From positions 1-10,794 of the forward strand of contig JANXXV010000737.1 of NCBI GenBank assembly GCA_025350445.1: DNA of 10,794 nt. The letters are read 5' to 3'. Below, one piece after another: positions 1 to 7,494 of the stretch (its first letter is position 1; each line of letters opens with the position of its first letter). Made by a program: the position numbers and the translations under genes. This stretch comes from Bryobacteraceae bacterium. GTDB taxonomy: Bacteria > Acidobacteriota > Terriglobia > Bryobacterales > Bryobacteraceae. The notes beneath the pieces were generated by a model. The model was given only the letters and a program-made list of their open reading frames with translations, was not told where the DNA came from and searched no databases.

Positions 1-510
1 AGCTAGGCACTCGTAGATGCTCCTGAACTCCAGTAAACCTGAAGCTTGGACAAGGTACAAGCGATCGCATGCACCAGCGGGCAATATTTCCGGTGTGCCA
101 GAGGCTTCGCCGAACTTAACCTCGAATCTCGATGTCCGTCCATCAGCGCCGGTGGTTTCACATTCCTCACGCGCAACCGAGTAGGTTCGATTGGATTCAA
201 ACTGTATCTCTATCGTGTAGAAACCCCGAGATTGCCACGACGTCGTCCACTCAATGCGCAACTCGGTCGTCGACGGCATCCGAGCAGGTGCCGGTATGAT
301 GCTTAATACCCCACCGGCATTGTTCACGGCATTTTCAAGCGAGATTTTCAACCCATCGCGGATGAATAGCAATCCGTCGGTGAAGTTCGTCTTGCCTGAT
401 CCGTTTGGACCTACGATATACGTGAGCGGCTCCGAAATCTTCACCTCGGAATTGAGGATGCTCCGAAAGTTTCTGATCGCTACTCGCTCTATTGCGAACC
501 GCTCGGACAT
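1..510 (-). CDS. AAA/SMC-like P-loop ATPase, N-terminal part (runs off left edge)
   Basis: The minus strand reads open from an ATG at 510 to the window edge (170 codons) with no stop. The N-terminus has a beta-strand and the short motif IRNFRSI, then YIVGPNGSGKTNFTDGLLFI with a Walker A P-loop (GPNGSGKT) at about residues 34-41. This arrangement, a P-loop within the first 45 residues after an 'I-x-NFRSI' strand, is typical of the RecF/SMC-like AAA family of predicted ATPases (AAA_15/AAA_21, COG1106/COG4637 type). The Walker B, signature and any nuclease part lie outside the window, so the role (DNA repair, defence, other) cannot be told. The start is well fixed: a TGA lies in frame at 523-525 with no other start codon between. 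No good Shine-Dalgarno is present. The gene begins 72 bases after ilvD on the same strand but its G+C looks lower (near one half in the lines counted), which may indicate acquired DNA. Confidence 0.82.
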   Translation of the reverse strand, partial: MSERFAIERVAIRNFRSILNSEVKISEPLTYIVGPNGSGKTNFTDGLLFIRDGLKISLENAVNNAGGVLSIIPAPARMPSTTELRIEWTTSWQSRGFYTIEIQFESNRTYSVAREECETTGADGRTSRFEVKFGEASGTPEILPAGACDRLYLVQASGLLEFRSIYECLA

Positions 511-582
511 GCTACCAGTGTCTCATCGTAATGTGCTCATGAGTGATGTTTCATCTAATTTGCTAGCCCACAGCCCATACCA

Positions 583-2265
583 CTACTCGTCCGTAACGCA
601 CCCCAAACTGGCATTCTTCACCAACCGGATATACTTCGCCAGCGTCCCCCTTGTCGACTTATAAGCCGGCATCGTCCACCGCGCCCGCCGCTCCGCCAAC
701 TCGGCATCCGTCAAATCCACCATCAGCAAATTCTCGCCCGCGTCCAGCGTAATCCGGTCGCCCGTCCGCACCAGCGCAATCGGTCCGCCCTCCTGCGCTT
801 CCGGCGTCACATGCCCCACGATAAACCCATGCGACCCACCCGAGAACCGCCCGTCCGTCATCAGCGCGACGTGATTGCCCAGCCCAGCGCCCATGATCGC
901 CGAAGTCGGCGTCAGCATTTCCGGCATTCCCGGACCGCCCTTCGGCCCCTCATACCGAATCACAATCACGTCGCCCTTTTCAATCTCTTTCCGCTCCAGC
1001 GCGTGCAACATATCCTCTTCCGAGTCGTACACTTTCGCCGGACCGCTAAACCGCGAACCTTCCTTCCCGGTGATCTTCGCCACCGCACCCTCCGGCGCCA
1101 GGTTGCCCTTCAATATCTGAATATGCCCAGTCGGCTTAATGGGCGAGGAAAGCGGCTGGATGATCTGCTGCCCTGCCTTCAGGCCCGGCAGATCCTTCAC
1201 GTTCTCCGCCAGCGTCTTCCCAGTCACCGTCATGCAAGTGCCGTCCAGCAGCCCGGCTTCCAGCAGCATCTTGATCACCGCCGGAATGCCGCCCACCTCG
1301 TGAAGCTCTTCCATCATGTATTTCCCGCTCGGTTTCAGATCCGCCAGCAGCGGCACGCGATTGCTCACGCTTTGGAAATCGTCAATCGTCAGCGGCACAT
1401 CCATCGACCGCGCCACCGCGATCAGATGCAGCACGGCATTCGTAGACCCGCCCAGCACCGTCACCAGCACCATGGCATTCTCAAACGCGGCGCGCGTCAT
1501 GATGTCGCGCGGCTTCAGGTCCAGTTCCAACAGCAGCTTGATCGCCTTGCCGGCCTCGATGCACTCGGTCAGCTTCTTCGGATCTTCGGCCGGAATCGAC
1601 GCGCTGTACGGCAGCGACATCCCCATCACTTCAATCGCCGACGCCATCGTGTTTGCCGTATACATCCCGCCGCAAGCGCCCGCGCCGGGGCAGGCATGGC
1701 GCACCGTATCTTGCCGCTCCTTCTCACTCATGTGGCCGGTGATAAACTCGCCGTAACTTTGAAACGCGTTGACGATATCGAGTTTCTTTTTCTCTTCGCC
1801 GCAACCAGGTTTGATGGTTCCGCCGTAAACAATCAGCGCCGGGCGGTTCATGCGGCCAATGGCGATCATGCAGCCCGGCATGTTCTTGTCGCAGCCAGGG
1901 ATCGAGATGTTGGCGTCGTACCATTGGCCGCCCATGATGGTCTCAATGGAATCGGCAATCAGGTCGCGCGATTGCAGCGAAAAACTCATCCCCTCGGTGC
2001 CCATCGAAATTCCGTCGCTGACGCCGATGGTATTGAAGCGCATCCCCACCAGTCCGGCCGCGGTGACGCCTTCTTTCACCTTCGCCGCCAGATCCAAAAG
2101 ATGCATGTTGCACGGGTTGCCTTCAAACCAGACGCTGGCGATACCCACCTGCGCCTTGTTCATATCGGCTTCAGTCAGGCCGGTGGCGTAGAGCATGGCC
2201 TGCGAGGCGCCCTGCGACTTCGGTTGCGTAATTCTGGCGCTGTATTTGTTCAATGGATGGGACAT
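583..2265 (-). CDS. ilvD: Dihydroxy-acid dehydratase IlvD
   Basis: Cytoplasmic Fe-S enzyme that dehydrates 2,3-dihydroxy-isovalerate and 2,3-dihydroxy-3-methylvalerate to the 2-oxo acids, the third common step in valine, isoleucine and leucine synthesis. The 560 residues match the normal family length. The N-terminus ([20 protein letters not shown]) is family-typical and supports the ATG at 2265. Key motifs are seen in order: NPCN with C52, GVSDGI with D84, GCDKNMPGC with C125 and K127, CPGAGACGG with C198, GGSTNAVLH near 272-280, [13 protein letters not shown] near 438-450, and [11 protein letters not shown] near 471-481. Cysteines 52, 125 and 198 are the expected cluster ligands; three such cysteines fit the [2Fe-2S] type. 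It stands alone here, without ilvB/ilvC/leu genes, divergent from uppS. No Shine-Dalgarno is evident before the start. Confidence 0.97.
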   Translation of the reverse strand: MSHPLNKYSARITQPKSQGASQAMLYATGLTEADMNKAQVGIASVWFEGNPCNMHLLDLAAKVKEGVTAAGLVGMRFNTIGVSDGISMGTEGMSFSLQSRDLIADSIETIMGGQWYDANISIPGCDKNMPGCMIAIGRMNRPALIVYGGTIKPGCGEEKKKLDIVNAFQSYGEFITGHMSEKERQDTVRHACPGAGACGGMYTANTMASAIEVMGMSLPYSASIPAEDPKKLTECIEAGKAIKLLLELDLKPRDIMTRAAFENAMVLVTVLGGSTNAVLHLIAVARSMDVPLTIDDFQSVSNRVPLLADLKPSGKYMMEELHEVGGIPAVIKMLLEAGLLDGTCMTVTGKTLAENVKDLPGLKAGQQIIQPLSSPIKPTGHIQILKGNLAPEGAVAKITGKEGSRFSGPAKVYDSEEDMLHALERKEIEKGDVIVIRYEGPKGGPGMPEMLTPTSAIMGAGLGNHVALMTDGRFSGGSHGFIVGHVTPEAQEGGPIALVRTGDRITLDAGENLLMVDLTDAELAERRARWTMPAYKSTRGTLAKYIRLVKNASLGCVTDE

Positions 2266-2279
2266 GAGGTTGATCTCAA

Positions 2280-2288
2280 ATTCTATCA
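2280..2288 (-). promoter_or_regulatory. Possible extended -10 promoter of ilvD
   Basis: Read on the minus strand this is TGATAGAAT: an extended -10 (TG, one base, then TAGAAT, 5 of 6 to TATAAT). No convincing -35 lies at 16-18 bases. A transcript starting about 7 bases downstream would leave a leader of only about 8 bases before the ilvD ATG, too short for a normal Shine-Dalgarno. Pattern-based only. Confidence 0.35.
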
Positions 2289-2356
2289 GCCACCCGCGCC
2301 AAACATCGCAAAGTACTCTTTGCCGATAGCCGCAACACCATGGCTCGGTGTACTAT

Positions 2357-2360
2357 AGGA
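2357..2360 (+). promoter_or_regulatory. Shine-Dalgarno site of uppS
   Basis: AGGA sits 8 bases before the ATG at 2369. It decides the start: a longer reading from GTG at 2348 adds seven residues but would place this site inside the coding region. It is one of the few recognisable ribosome-binding sites in the window. Confidence 0.55.
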
Positions 2361-2368
2361 ATTTGTGC

Positions 2369-3202
2369 ATGAAAGACTTATTTGATTCGCTCAAGCCCGG
2401 GGACGCGGATTGGTTACTCGCGCGGTCCATTGACCCGGAACGTCTGCCAGCCCACATCGCAATCATTATGGATGGCAACGGACGCTGGGCGAACCGCCGG
2501 AACATGCCCCGTGTGGCCGGGCACCGCGCCGGGATTGACCCGGTTCGCAGTACCGTGGAATCCTGCGCGCGCCTCGGCATCACCGCATTGACGCTGTACG
2601 CCTTCTCGGTCGAAAACTGGAAGCGCCCGCGGCATGAAGTGGAAACGCTGTGGCGCCTGCTGCGCTTTTATCTCCGCCGCGAACTTCCGGAACTGATGGA
2701 GAACAACATCCGTCTTGCGGCCATTGGGCGCCTGGAAGCGCTGCCGAAACAAGTCCGTCAGGAATTGGAATCGGTAATGGAGGCGACGGCCGGCAACACC
2801 GGGCTGATCGTCAACCTGGCCATCAATTACGGCGGCCGCGCCGAACTCGTCGACGCCGTCAACGCGCTGCTGGACCAGGCTCGTATCGAAGGCACGCTTG
2901 ATCGTCTTCAGGTAAAGGAAGAAGATATCGCGTCCAAACTTTACACCGCCGGAATTCCCGATCCCGACCTCCTCATCCGCACCTCCGGCGAGATGCGCAT
3001 CAGCAATTTCCTGTTGTGGCAGATCGCCTACTCCGAAATCTATGTGACCGAAACGCTCTGGCCGGACTTCAAACGGTCGGATCTGCTGCGGGCCATTCTC
3101 GACTATCAGAAGCGCGATCGCCGCTTCGGTGGTGTGAAGACGGATGTGGCGCCGGAATCGGCCGAACCGGTGGCGGAGGCCGTCGCCGTCCCGGCGCGCT
3201 AA
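2369..3202 (+). CDS. uppS: Isoprenyl transferase / undecaprenyl diphosphate synthase
   Basis: cis-Prenyltransferase that condenses farnesyl diphosphate with isopentenyl diphosphate to undecaprenyl diphosphate, the lipid carrier for peptidoglycan and surface polysaccharides. Translation from the ATG at 2369 gives 277 residues, slightly long for the family (about 250). Visible motifs: HIAIIMDGNGRWA at 29-41 with the catalytic Asp35 and phosphate-binding Gly-Asn-Gly-Arg, His52, the FSVENW segment at 79-84, NYGGR at 153-157, and DLLIRTSGEMRISNFLLWQ at 200-218 with the pyrophosphate-binding arginines, then ETLWPDF at 228-234. The last ~20 residues are an Ala/Pro/Glu-rich tail with no family equivalent that I know of. 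cdsA follows after 9 bases, the usual pairing of these two genes, so they are probably co-transcribed. Confidence 0.96.
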   Translation: MKDLFDSLKPGDADWLLARSIDPERLPAHIAIIMDGNGRWANRRNMPRVAGHRAGIDPVRSTVESCARLGITALTLYAFSVENWKRPRHEVETLWRLLRFYLRRELPELMENNIRLAAIGRLEALPKQVRQELESVMEATAGNTGLIVNLAINYGGRAELVDAVNALLDQARIEGTLDRLQVKEEDIASKLYTAGIPDPDLLIRTSGEMRISNFLLWQIAYSEIYVTETLWPDFKRSDLLRAILDYQKRDRRFGGVKTDVAPESAEPVAEAVAVPAR

Positions 3203-3211
3203 ACCCGCCGA

Positions 3212-3970
3212 ATGAAGCGAGTTCTCACGGCACTCGCGCTCATCCCCTTCGCCATCTACGCCATCTTCTTCGGGCCCCCCTGGTTTTTCCTGCTCTCCGC
3301 CGTCGCTATGGCCCTGCTTTGCTACTCGGAATATTCGAACATTGTAGCCGGCTACGGTATTCACCCTCCCGGCCTGCCCGGTGCCGCAGTGGGAATAGTG
3401 CTGTTTTTCGACATTGCCTACGTCCGGCTAGTGGCCCTGGCGGCCCTGATGCTTTCGCTTCGCTTTCGCGATCTGGCAAAAGGCCTGGCCTACGCCGCAG
3501 CCATGACCCTAGGTGCGGTCTACATCTTCGGCGCATGGCGATGCGCCATCGATCTGCGCGCGCTGAATCCCAACTGGCTGCTCTTCGCCCTGGCCATCAA
3601 TTGGACCGGCGACGTAGCCGCCTATTATGTAGGCCGTGCGATAGGGAAGCACAAGCTCGCGCCACACATTAGCCCCGGCAAAACCATTGAGGGCGCGATA
3701 GGATCCTTAGCATCGGCCGCGCTCTTCGGAGCCGGTTTCGCCCACTGGTGGCCCGAAGGTTTATCCATGGCCGTGTGGATTCCGCTGGCGGTTGTCACCA
3801 ATGCCGCCGGGCAGTTCGGCGACCTCACCGAATCGGCGCTCAAGCGCGGAGCGGGAATGAAGGACAGCGGTACGCTGCTTCCCGGACACGGCGGTTGGCT
3901 CGACCGGCTCGACAGCAGCCTTTTTACCCTGCCCGTTGTCTACTGCGCTCTGCAGTGGATCAAGCCCTAA
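3212..3970 (+). CDS. cdsA: Phosphatidate cytidylyltransferase CdsA
   Basis: Integral membrane enzyme that makes CDP-diacylglycerol from phosphatidic acid and CTP, feeding all phospholipid head-group pathways. The 252-residue protein is mostly hydrophobic helices; the first begins at residue 5 and others lie near 23-37, 55-85, 92-108, 120-142, 162-178 and 184-200. The PROSITE-type CDP-DAG synthase signature is complete at 208-234: S208, K211-R212, K217-D218, P224, H226-G-G, D231-R232, D234. Upstream elements WTGDVAAYYVGR (131-142, with D134) and SPGKTIEG (154-161) also fit. It starts 9 bases after the uppS stop without a Shine-Dalgarno, so coupling to uppS translation is likely. The dxr and rseP genes that follow cdsA in many bacteria are absent here, so the cluster is short. 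Confidence 0.95.
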   Translation: MKRVLTALALIPFAIYAIFFGPPWFFLLSAVAMALLCYSEYSNIVAGYGIHPPGLPGAAVGIVLFFDIAYVRLVALAALMLSLRFRDLAKGLAYAAAMTLGAVYIFGAWRCAIDLRALNPNWLLFALAINWTGDVAAYYVGRAIGKHKLAPHISPGKTIEGAIGSLASAALFGAGFAHWWPEGLSMAVWIPLAVVTNAAGQFGDLTESALKRGAGMKDSGTLLPGHGGWLDRLDSSLFTLPVVYCALQWIKP

Positions 3971-4292
3971 TTAACCTGGATCCGGCAGGTGGAGCTACCT
4001 GAAACCAGAGAGGCCCTTAGCCTGCAAGCAATCGCAATTGAATCAGTTTTCGTCCAAGAAGTGAATTGCGAAACAGTTGAAATTCCGAGCTATTTGAGCA
4101 GCTTGGCAAGATGCGCAGGATTTCAAGTGCCGGATTTAGGTTAAGAAGACAGCACACCAGACAGATCTCATCAAACAGGTTCACTCCAAAATCCGCGTTG
4201 ATCGGGTGCATCGCGTGCTTATAATGCCGGCCGCGGATAAAGCGAATGAACACGACTGACTTGGCCTGTCCAGCTATTTCTTGGAAGCTGCA
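3971..4292. other. Intergenic stretch without a convincing gene
   Basis: This 322-base stretch lies between the converging ends of cdsA and the metalloprotease gene and looks poorer in G+C than its flanks. It has small open frames on both strands: GTG at 3989 to TAA at 4142-4144 on plus (51 codons, acidic, protein-like composition), a further plus frame from 4140 to 4259 in another phase, and a minus-strand frame of 78 codons from 4253 to 4017. None has a Shine-Dalgarno or a family resemblance I recognise. The two adjoining plus frames could be remnants of one frameshifted gene. No tRNA or clear intrinsic terminator with a T-run was found. Confidence 0.4.
3974..4001 (+). repeat. Alternating ACCTG-CAGGT-ACCTG stems after cdsA
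   Basis: ACCTG at 3974-3978, CAGGT at 3986-3990 and ACCTG at 3997-4001: the middle element can pair with either neighbour, giving two mutually exclusive 5-bp hairpins just after the cdsA stop. There is no T-run, so an intrinsic terminator is not supported. The elements are short enough to occur by chance. Confidence 0.25.
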
Positions 4293-6842
4293 CTAGTTCA
4301 AGCGGATGGCGAGCAGCGCCGGAGCCGAAACGCGGCCGTCGATCGAGATGGTCAGTGGCACTTGCGCTCCGAGCGTAACGTTCTGCGGCAGGAACAAAAG
4401 AACCTGATGCCCGGCGCCCACAGCGGCAATCTGATTGACCGGAATGTCGATCCCGCCGACGTTCGCGGTCACTCGGGAAACAGCCACTGTTGAGCCTGCG
4501 TCCGCCAGGCCAATCACCTGCACGTTTAGCAAATCGCCTGGGTGGGCCGGTCTGGCGCCGTCCACTGGTTGGTTAAAAACGGAGTTGACCGCGTTGATCA
4601 GCGGAGGCGCGGGATCCACTGAGACGCCGATTGCCAGGCCTCGCTGTCCATTCGTATCGACGCGCAGCGAATTCTGTCCCAGTGTGGCATCGGCCGGAAT
4701 TTGGAAGGTCAACTGATTTCCATTCACCGACAGTATCGGCAGTTGCCGGTCATTCCAGGTAAGCGTCAACGCGGAATTGGCGAGCGGCGACGGCGTGGTG
4801 AGAACCGTCGCGATCACGGTGTTTCCCGCATTGAGGAGCGGCAGGCTGCCGGCAGCGTTGACCACTTGGGAACTGAGCGAGATGGTCCGGTTACTGGCTG
4901 TTTGCGCCTGGAATCCAAACGGCTGCGAGACTACCTGCAGCCCTGAGGTGACGCTCAAGACTGTCGTGATGGAAGCCGCATTCGGGCTGACCGAGACGTT
5001 GGCAACGATGCGGTTCGGACCGCTGACCCAGACTCTCCGCACTACGATGTCGCTCGATCCAAACCCAACCACGCTCTGGCCGTCGGCAAAGTTCGTATTG
5101 ACGCCGTTGATCTCCACCAACGCATCGGTTCCCGCCGGAAGCGAACCAGGGTTGGCACTCACCGAAGAAACCGCCGTGTCGATTGGGGCTGCAATCGACA
5201 GGTCGCCGCTGTAAGCAAAGACCGGTGCGGTGTCACCTTGGAGAAACGCGGAGTCTTGCCCGTCCCCATTCACGGCCACCACATTGGCGCGGTAACTGGA
5301 GGGTGCCGCGGGAGGTGTTACCACGATGCGGCCGGTTTCATCCAGGCTGCGGAAGGCGGCTTGAATTCCATCGAAATAGATCTTGGTGTCGGCACTCAGA
5401 TTCGTTCCCGCGACGGCCACGGTGCGCGCTCCGCTAGCGTCGAACGAGGTGGTCACCGAGGTGACTGACGGCGGCTGATTCTGCACCTGGAAAAAGCCCG
5501 CCGGCAATACATAGATATCGTTGTTAAAGGAGAACACCAGGTGCCGCGGACTATCGGCGGCGAGGAAGGACCGCACATCCACGTCCATCTGCAGGTAAGA
5601 ATCGGGGGCCTGAGAATACGGCTTGATGGGAAGATTCACGCCGCCCAGAACACTCACGGTCAGCCCGCTCGCCGGAGCGCTGTTCGCCACCAGTCCGGCG
5701 CCGCCCGCCACGATGAACGGCCGCGGAATAGCCGGGTTCAGATACGGCGGCTTCACCGTGAAATTTCCCGGAAACGCGTAGGTCTGCACCGAATGAATTT
5801 GCACCGGCGTACGGGCTCGCACCGTAAAATTGATTCCGTCCGTGCCGGCTCCAGCCGTCACGGGGAGGGGGAATGCCTGCTGCGTGTCTTTCGTTCCCGG
5901 ATAGAACTGCGTGTCGAAGTTCAGCGCCGGCTGGATCTCGCGGCGGTCCGGATCGATAGGCGGGAAAATATTCGCCGGATGCGTCTCACCAAACTGCGCC
6001 GGTGGCAAAGGATGTACGTAGACCAGATACTGCCGCGGCGACAAGCCTTCGATCCGATAGGTCCCATCCGGGTTTGTTAACGCGCTGACGGCGGGCCCGC
6101 TGGGCGAAATCGCCACCACCGAGGCCAGATTCACTCCCTGCCCATTGAGCGTGACGCGCCCGCTGATGCTGCCGGTGGAAGTGGCGAACGTCCGGGTGGG
6201 GTAGAGAATCGAGATACCCGCGACATCGTCGGCGGCCAGGGGTTTCGATCTACTCGTCGCGCGCGTGATGCTGGTGGACATGGCGCTTGAAGTGAGCGTG
6301 TGCTGTAACCCCAGCGTGTGCCCTAGCTCATGCACCAGCGTGCCGAACAGAGATTCGCCGTAGCTCGGCTTCGAGCCAAGGTCGTTGCGGATGGTCAGAA
6401 TCGACTTCACCACCGGAACGAACGAACCGTTGTAATCGGACAGAATCTGCGGGGTTCCCCAGGCGATCAGGCCCGGCGGAACTTCGTCGAAAACGATCTC
6501 GATAAACGGCGCACTCCCCGGTGTGCCCGGAGTGATGGTGCCGCCGTAGCTCAGACGGAGATCGGACGTCTCCACGTCGTTCCAAACCTTGGCTGCCGCG
6601 CGGATCTGGCTGACCAGCCCTGAATAGCTGTCGTTCGGCGCCAGTTGCAACTGTGCCTGCGCGGTTATGAAATAGGTGACTGTCTTGTTGGGAAGCGCGC
6701 CGAGGTCGAATTTCTCGTAGATGGGAGTATACGGACCGGTGCGGGTGTTGAACCGGATGAAATGGTAGTACGCCGGAGAAATGCCGGCGCATGCCAACAG
6801 GCCGAGTGCCGCTACCGCGGCTTTTCGTCCGCGGAGCATCAT
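4293..6842 (-). CDS. Secreted matrixin-type zinc metalloprotease with regulatory-like, IPT/TIG-like and Solibacter-type C-terminal domains
   Basis: An 849-residue exported protein. Residues 1-24 form a signal sequence (basic start, Ala/Leu core). The only cysteine in the whole protein is C18 in LLAC, so it may be a lipoprotein with a relaxed lipobox. The catalytic domain spans about 50-216: HELGHTLGLQH at 171-181 supplies the metzincin zinc ligands H171, H175, H181 and the general base E172; SAMSTS (187-192) gives a Met-turn candidate M188, and DDVAGISILYP (205-215) is the usual matrixin end. No cysteine-switch pro-domain is seen. Residues ~223-280 resemble a carboxypeptidase regulatory-like (beta-sandwich) domain; ~457-535 and ~557-645 look IPT/TIG-like; ~700-849 resembles the Solibacter-type C-terminal domain (TIGR03437-like). 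It starts ATGATG, overlapping the previous gene's stop by 4 nt (6839-6842), so translation is probably coupled. Substrate unknown. Confidence 0.85.
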   Translation of the reverse strand: MMLRGRKAAVAALGLLACAGISPAYYHFIRFNTRTGPYTPIYEKFDLGALPNKTVTYFITAQAQLQLAPNDSYSGLVSQIRAAAKVWNDVETSDLRLSYGGTITPGTPGSAPFIEIVFDEVPPGLIAWGTPQILSDYNGSFVPVVKSILTIRNDLGSKPSYGESLFGTLVHELGHTLGLQHTLTSSAMSTSITRATSRSKPLAADDVAGISILYPTRTFATSTGSISGRVTLNGQGVNLASVVAISPSGPAVSALTNPDGTYRIEGLSPRQYLVYVHPLPPAQFGETHPANIFPPIDPDRREIQPALNFDTQFYPGTKDTQQAFPLPVTAGAGTDGINFTVRARTPVQIHSVQTYAFPGNFTVKPPYLNPAIPRPFIVAGGAGLVANSAPASGLTVSVLGGVNLPIKPYSQAPDSYLQMDVDVRSFLAADSPRHLVFSFNNDIYVLPAGFFQVQNQPPSVTSVTTSFDASGARTVAVAGTNLSADTKIYFDGIQAAFRSLDETGRIVVTPPAAPSSYRANVVAVNGDGQDSAFLQGDTAPVFAYSGDLSIAAPIDTAVSSVSANPGSLPAGTDALVEINGVNTNFADGQSVVGFGSSDIVVRRVWVSGPNRIVANVSVSPNAASITTVLSVTSGLQVVSQPFGFQAQTASNRTISLSSQVVNAAGSLPLLNAGNTVIATVLTTPSPLANSALTLTWNDRQLPILSVNGNQLTFQIPADATLGQNSLRVDTNGQRGLAIGVSVDPAPPLINAVNSVFNQPVDGARPAHPGDLLNVQVIGLADAGSTVAVSRVTANVGGIDIPVNQIAAVGAGHQVLLFLPQNVTLGAQVPLTISIDGRVSAPALLAIRLN

Positions 6843-7375
6843 TTAGCTTCGCCCGCCAGAGCCTTCACTACCCGCGCTTTCAGGTCCCGCACGCGCATTT
6901 CGAGCGGCGAATCCGAGATGACTTTCCCCGCCGCATTCAGCATCCGCTCCGTGGCCGCCGCCCGTTGGGCCACTGCCTGTCCCTTGGCGTCCGGTTTCAG
7001 ATCGAATACGCCCTGCGACAGTCCAATCAGCTGCGTCATTCCGGATTTGCCAGTCCACAGAAACAGCACGTACTCTTCGCCTGGAACCAGCTTCGGAGAC
7101 CCGGAAAAATTCTGCGCCATGCCTCTCGCCGTTCCGCCCGGCGTTGCCACATCCACCAGCGTTTGAGAGACGCCTTTCCACTGCTCGGTGACCGCGACTT
7201 TGCAGTGCGTGAAGATCACAGATCCGCGAAATTCACCGGCGCAACTCTGGACCCGGCCCCGCACGATGGCGGTGGATTTCTTCGCCATGTCGTCTAAACT
7301 GAGGTATTCCAGCGTGGCCGCGTGGAGCGATACTACTGTAAGCCCGAGAATAGGGAGAAATCCGCGCATGGCCAT
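6839..7375 (-). CDS. Small secreted protein, partner of the metalloprotease
   Basis: About 178 residues from the ATG at 7375; the ATG at 7369 (176 residues) is equally plausible, and a TTG at 7390 is less likely. The N-terminus is a Sec signal peptide (basic, then a hydrophobic core FLPILGLTVVSLHA) with cleavage likely after Ala19 or Ala20. The mature part starts LEYLSLDDMAKKSTAIVRGR, then has two cysteines (45 and 58, possible disulphide), ATPGGTARG near 77-85, and a GEEYVLFLW strand near 99-107. This pattern (an 'IVRGRV' strand, a 'TPGG' turn, a 'G-E-E-Y-V-L-F-L' strand) is one I recall from uncharacterised secreted proteins encoded next to matrixins; the biochemical role is not known. The stop overlaps the protease start, pointing to a functional pair. 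It could be an inhibitor, a chaperone or a substrate-binding subunit; nothing in the sequence decides. Confidence 0.75.
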   Translation of the reverse strand: MAMRGFLPILGLTVVSLHAATLEYLSLDDMAKKSTAIVRGRVQSCAGEFRGSVIFTHCKVAVTEQWKGVSQTLVDVATPGGTARGMAQNFSGSPKLVPGEEYVLFLWTGKSGMTQLIGLSQGVFDLKPDAKGQAVAQRAAATERMLNAAGKVISDSPLEMRVRDLKARVVKALAGEAK

Positions 7376-7408
7376 GCCAGAGCCATTCAAAGCACGTCGG
7401 AGACCAGC

Positions 7409-7422
7409 TTCAAACGTTTGAA
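7409..7422. repeat. 14-bp perfect palindrome, operator candidate
   Basis: TTCAAACGTTTGAA is a perfect 14-bp palindrome, 34 bases before the ATG at 7375 of the small secreted protein gene. It touches a second inverted repeat at 7422-7436. Its size and symmetry fit a binding site for a homodimeric regulator, but the regulator is unknown. Confidence 0.5.
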
Positions 7423-7436
7423 ATAAAGGCTTTATT
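7422..7436. repeat. 15-bp inverted repeat AATAAA-GGC-TTTATT
   Basis: Two 6-base arms separated by GGC, directly abutting the palindrome at 7409-7422. It could be an operator half of a double site or an A+T-rich RNA hairpin in the leader; as a terminator of the upstream oxidase gene it would be weak because the stem lacks G+C. Confidence 0.45.
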
Positions 7437-7438
7437 CC

Positions 7439-7444
7439 ATTCTA
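7439..7444 (-). promoter_or_regulatory. Possible -10 box for the metalloprotease pair
   Basis: On the minus strand this reads TAGAAT (5 of 6 to TATAAT). Transcription would start near 7432, putting both palindromes (7409-7436) at or just after the start point, where a bound repressor would block initiation. No clear -35 is present. Confidence 0.3.
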
Positions 7445-7494
7445 GCGGAAATTCGTTGTGGTGGTTGGACACGGGCTTGAGACAGTATGTCCCA

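Noticed and set aside
2351..2356. TACTAT as a -10 box for uppS
   Set aside because: Transcription would begin after the AGGA Shine-Dalgarno at 2357-2360, which would then be useless, and no -35 is found at a suitable distance.
811..2358. A 515-codon open frame on the plus strand opposite ilvD
   Set aside because: It is the antisense shadow of a perfectly conserved ilvD, its translation is very rich in Arg, His and Gln, and it has no recognisable domain.
2414..3364. A 316-codon minus-strand frame opposite uppS and the start of cdsA
   Set aside because: Antisense to two well-conserved genes; composition is that of a GC-rich shadow frame.
3016..3672. A 218-codon plus frame across the uppS-cdsA junction
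   Set aside because: Overlaps the uppS C-terminus and over half of cdsA in another phase; Arg/Ala/Pro-rich without motifs.
4169..4196. GGTTCACTCC as a tRNA T-loop
   Set aside because: One base short of the T-arm consensus and no acceptor stem or anticodon arm can be built around it.
4017..4253. A 78-codon minus-strand frame in the gap after the metalloprotease gene
   Set aside because: No ribosome-binding site, no recognised family, and a competing open frame on the other strand; described under the intergenic entry only.
4271..4290. Hairpin CAGCT-n10-AGCTG just after the metalloprotease stop as a terminator
   Set aside because: Only a 5-bp stem and no T-run follows on the minus strand.
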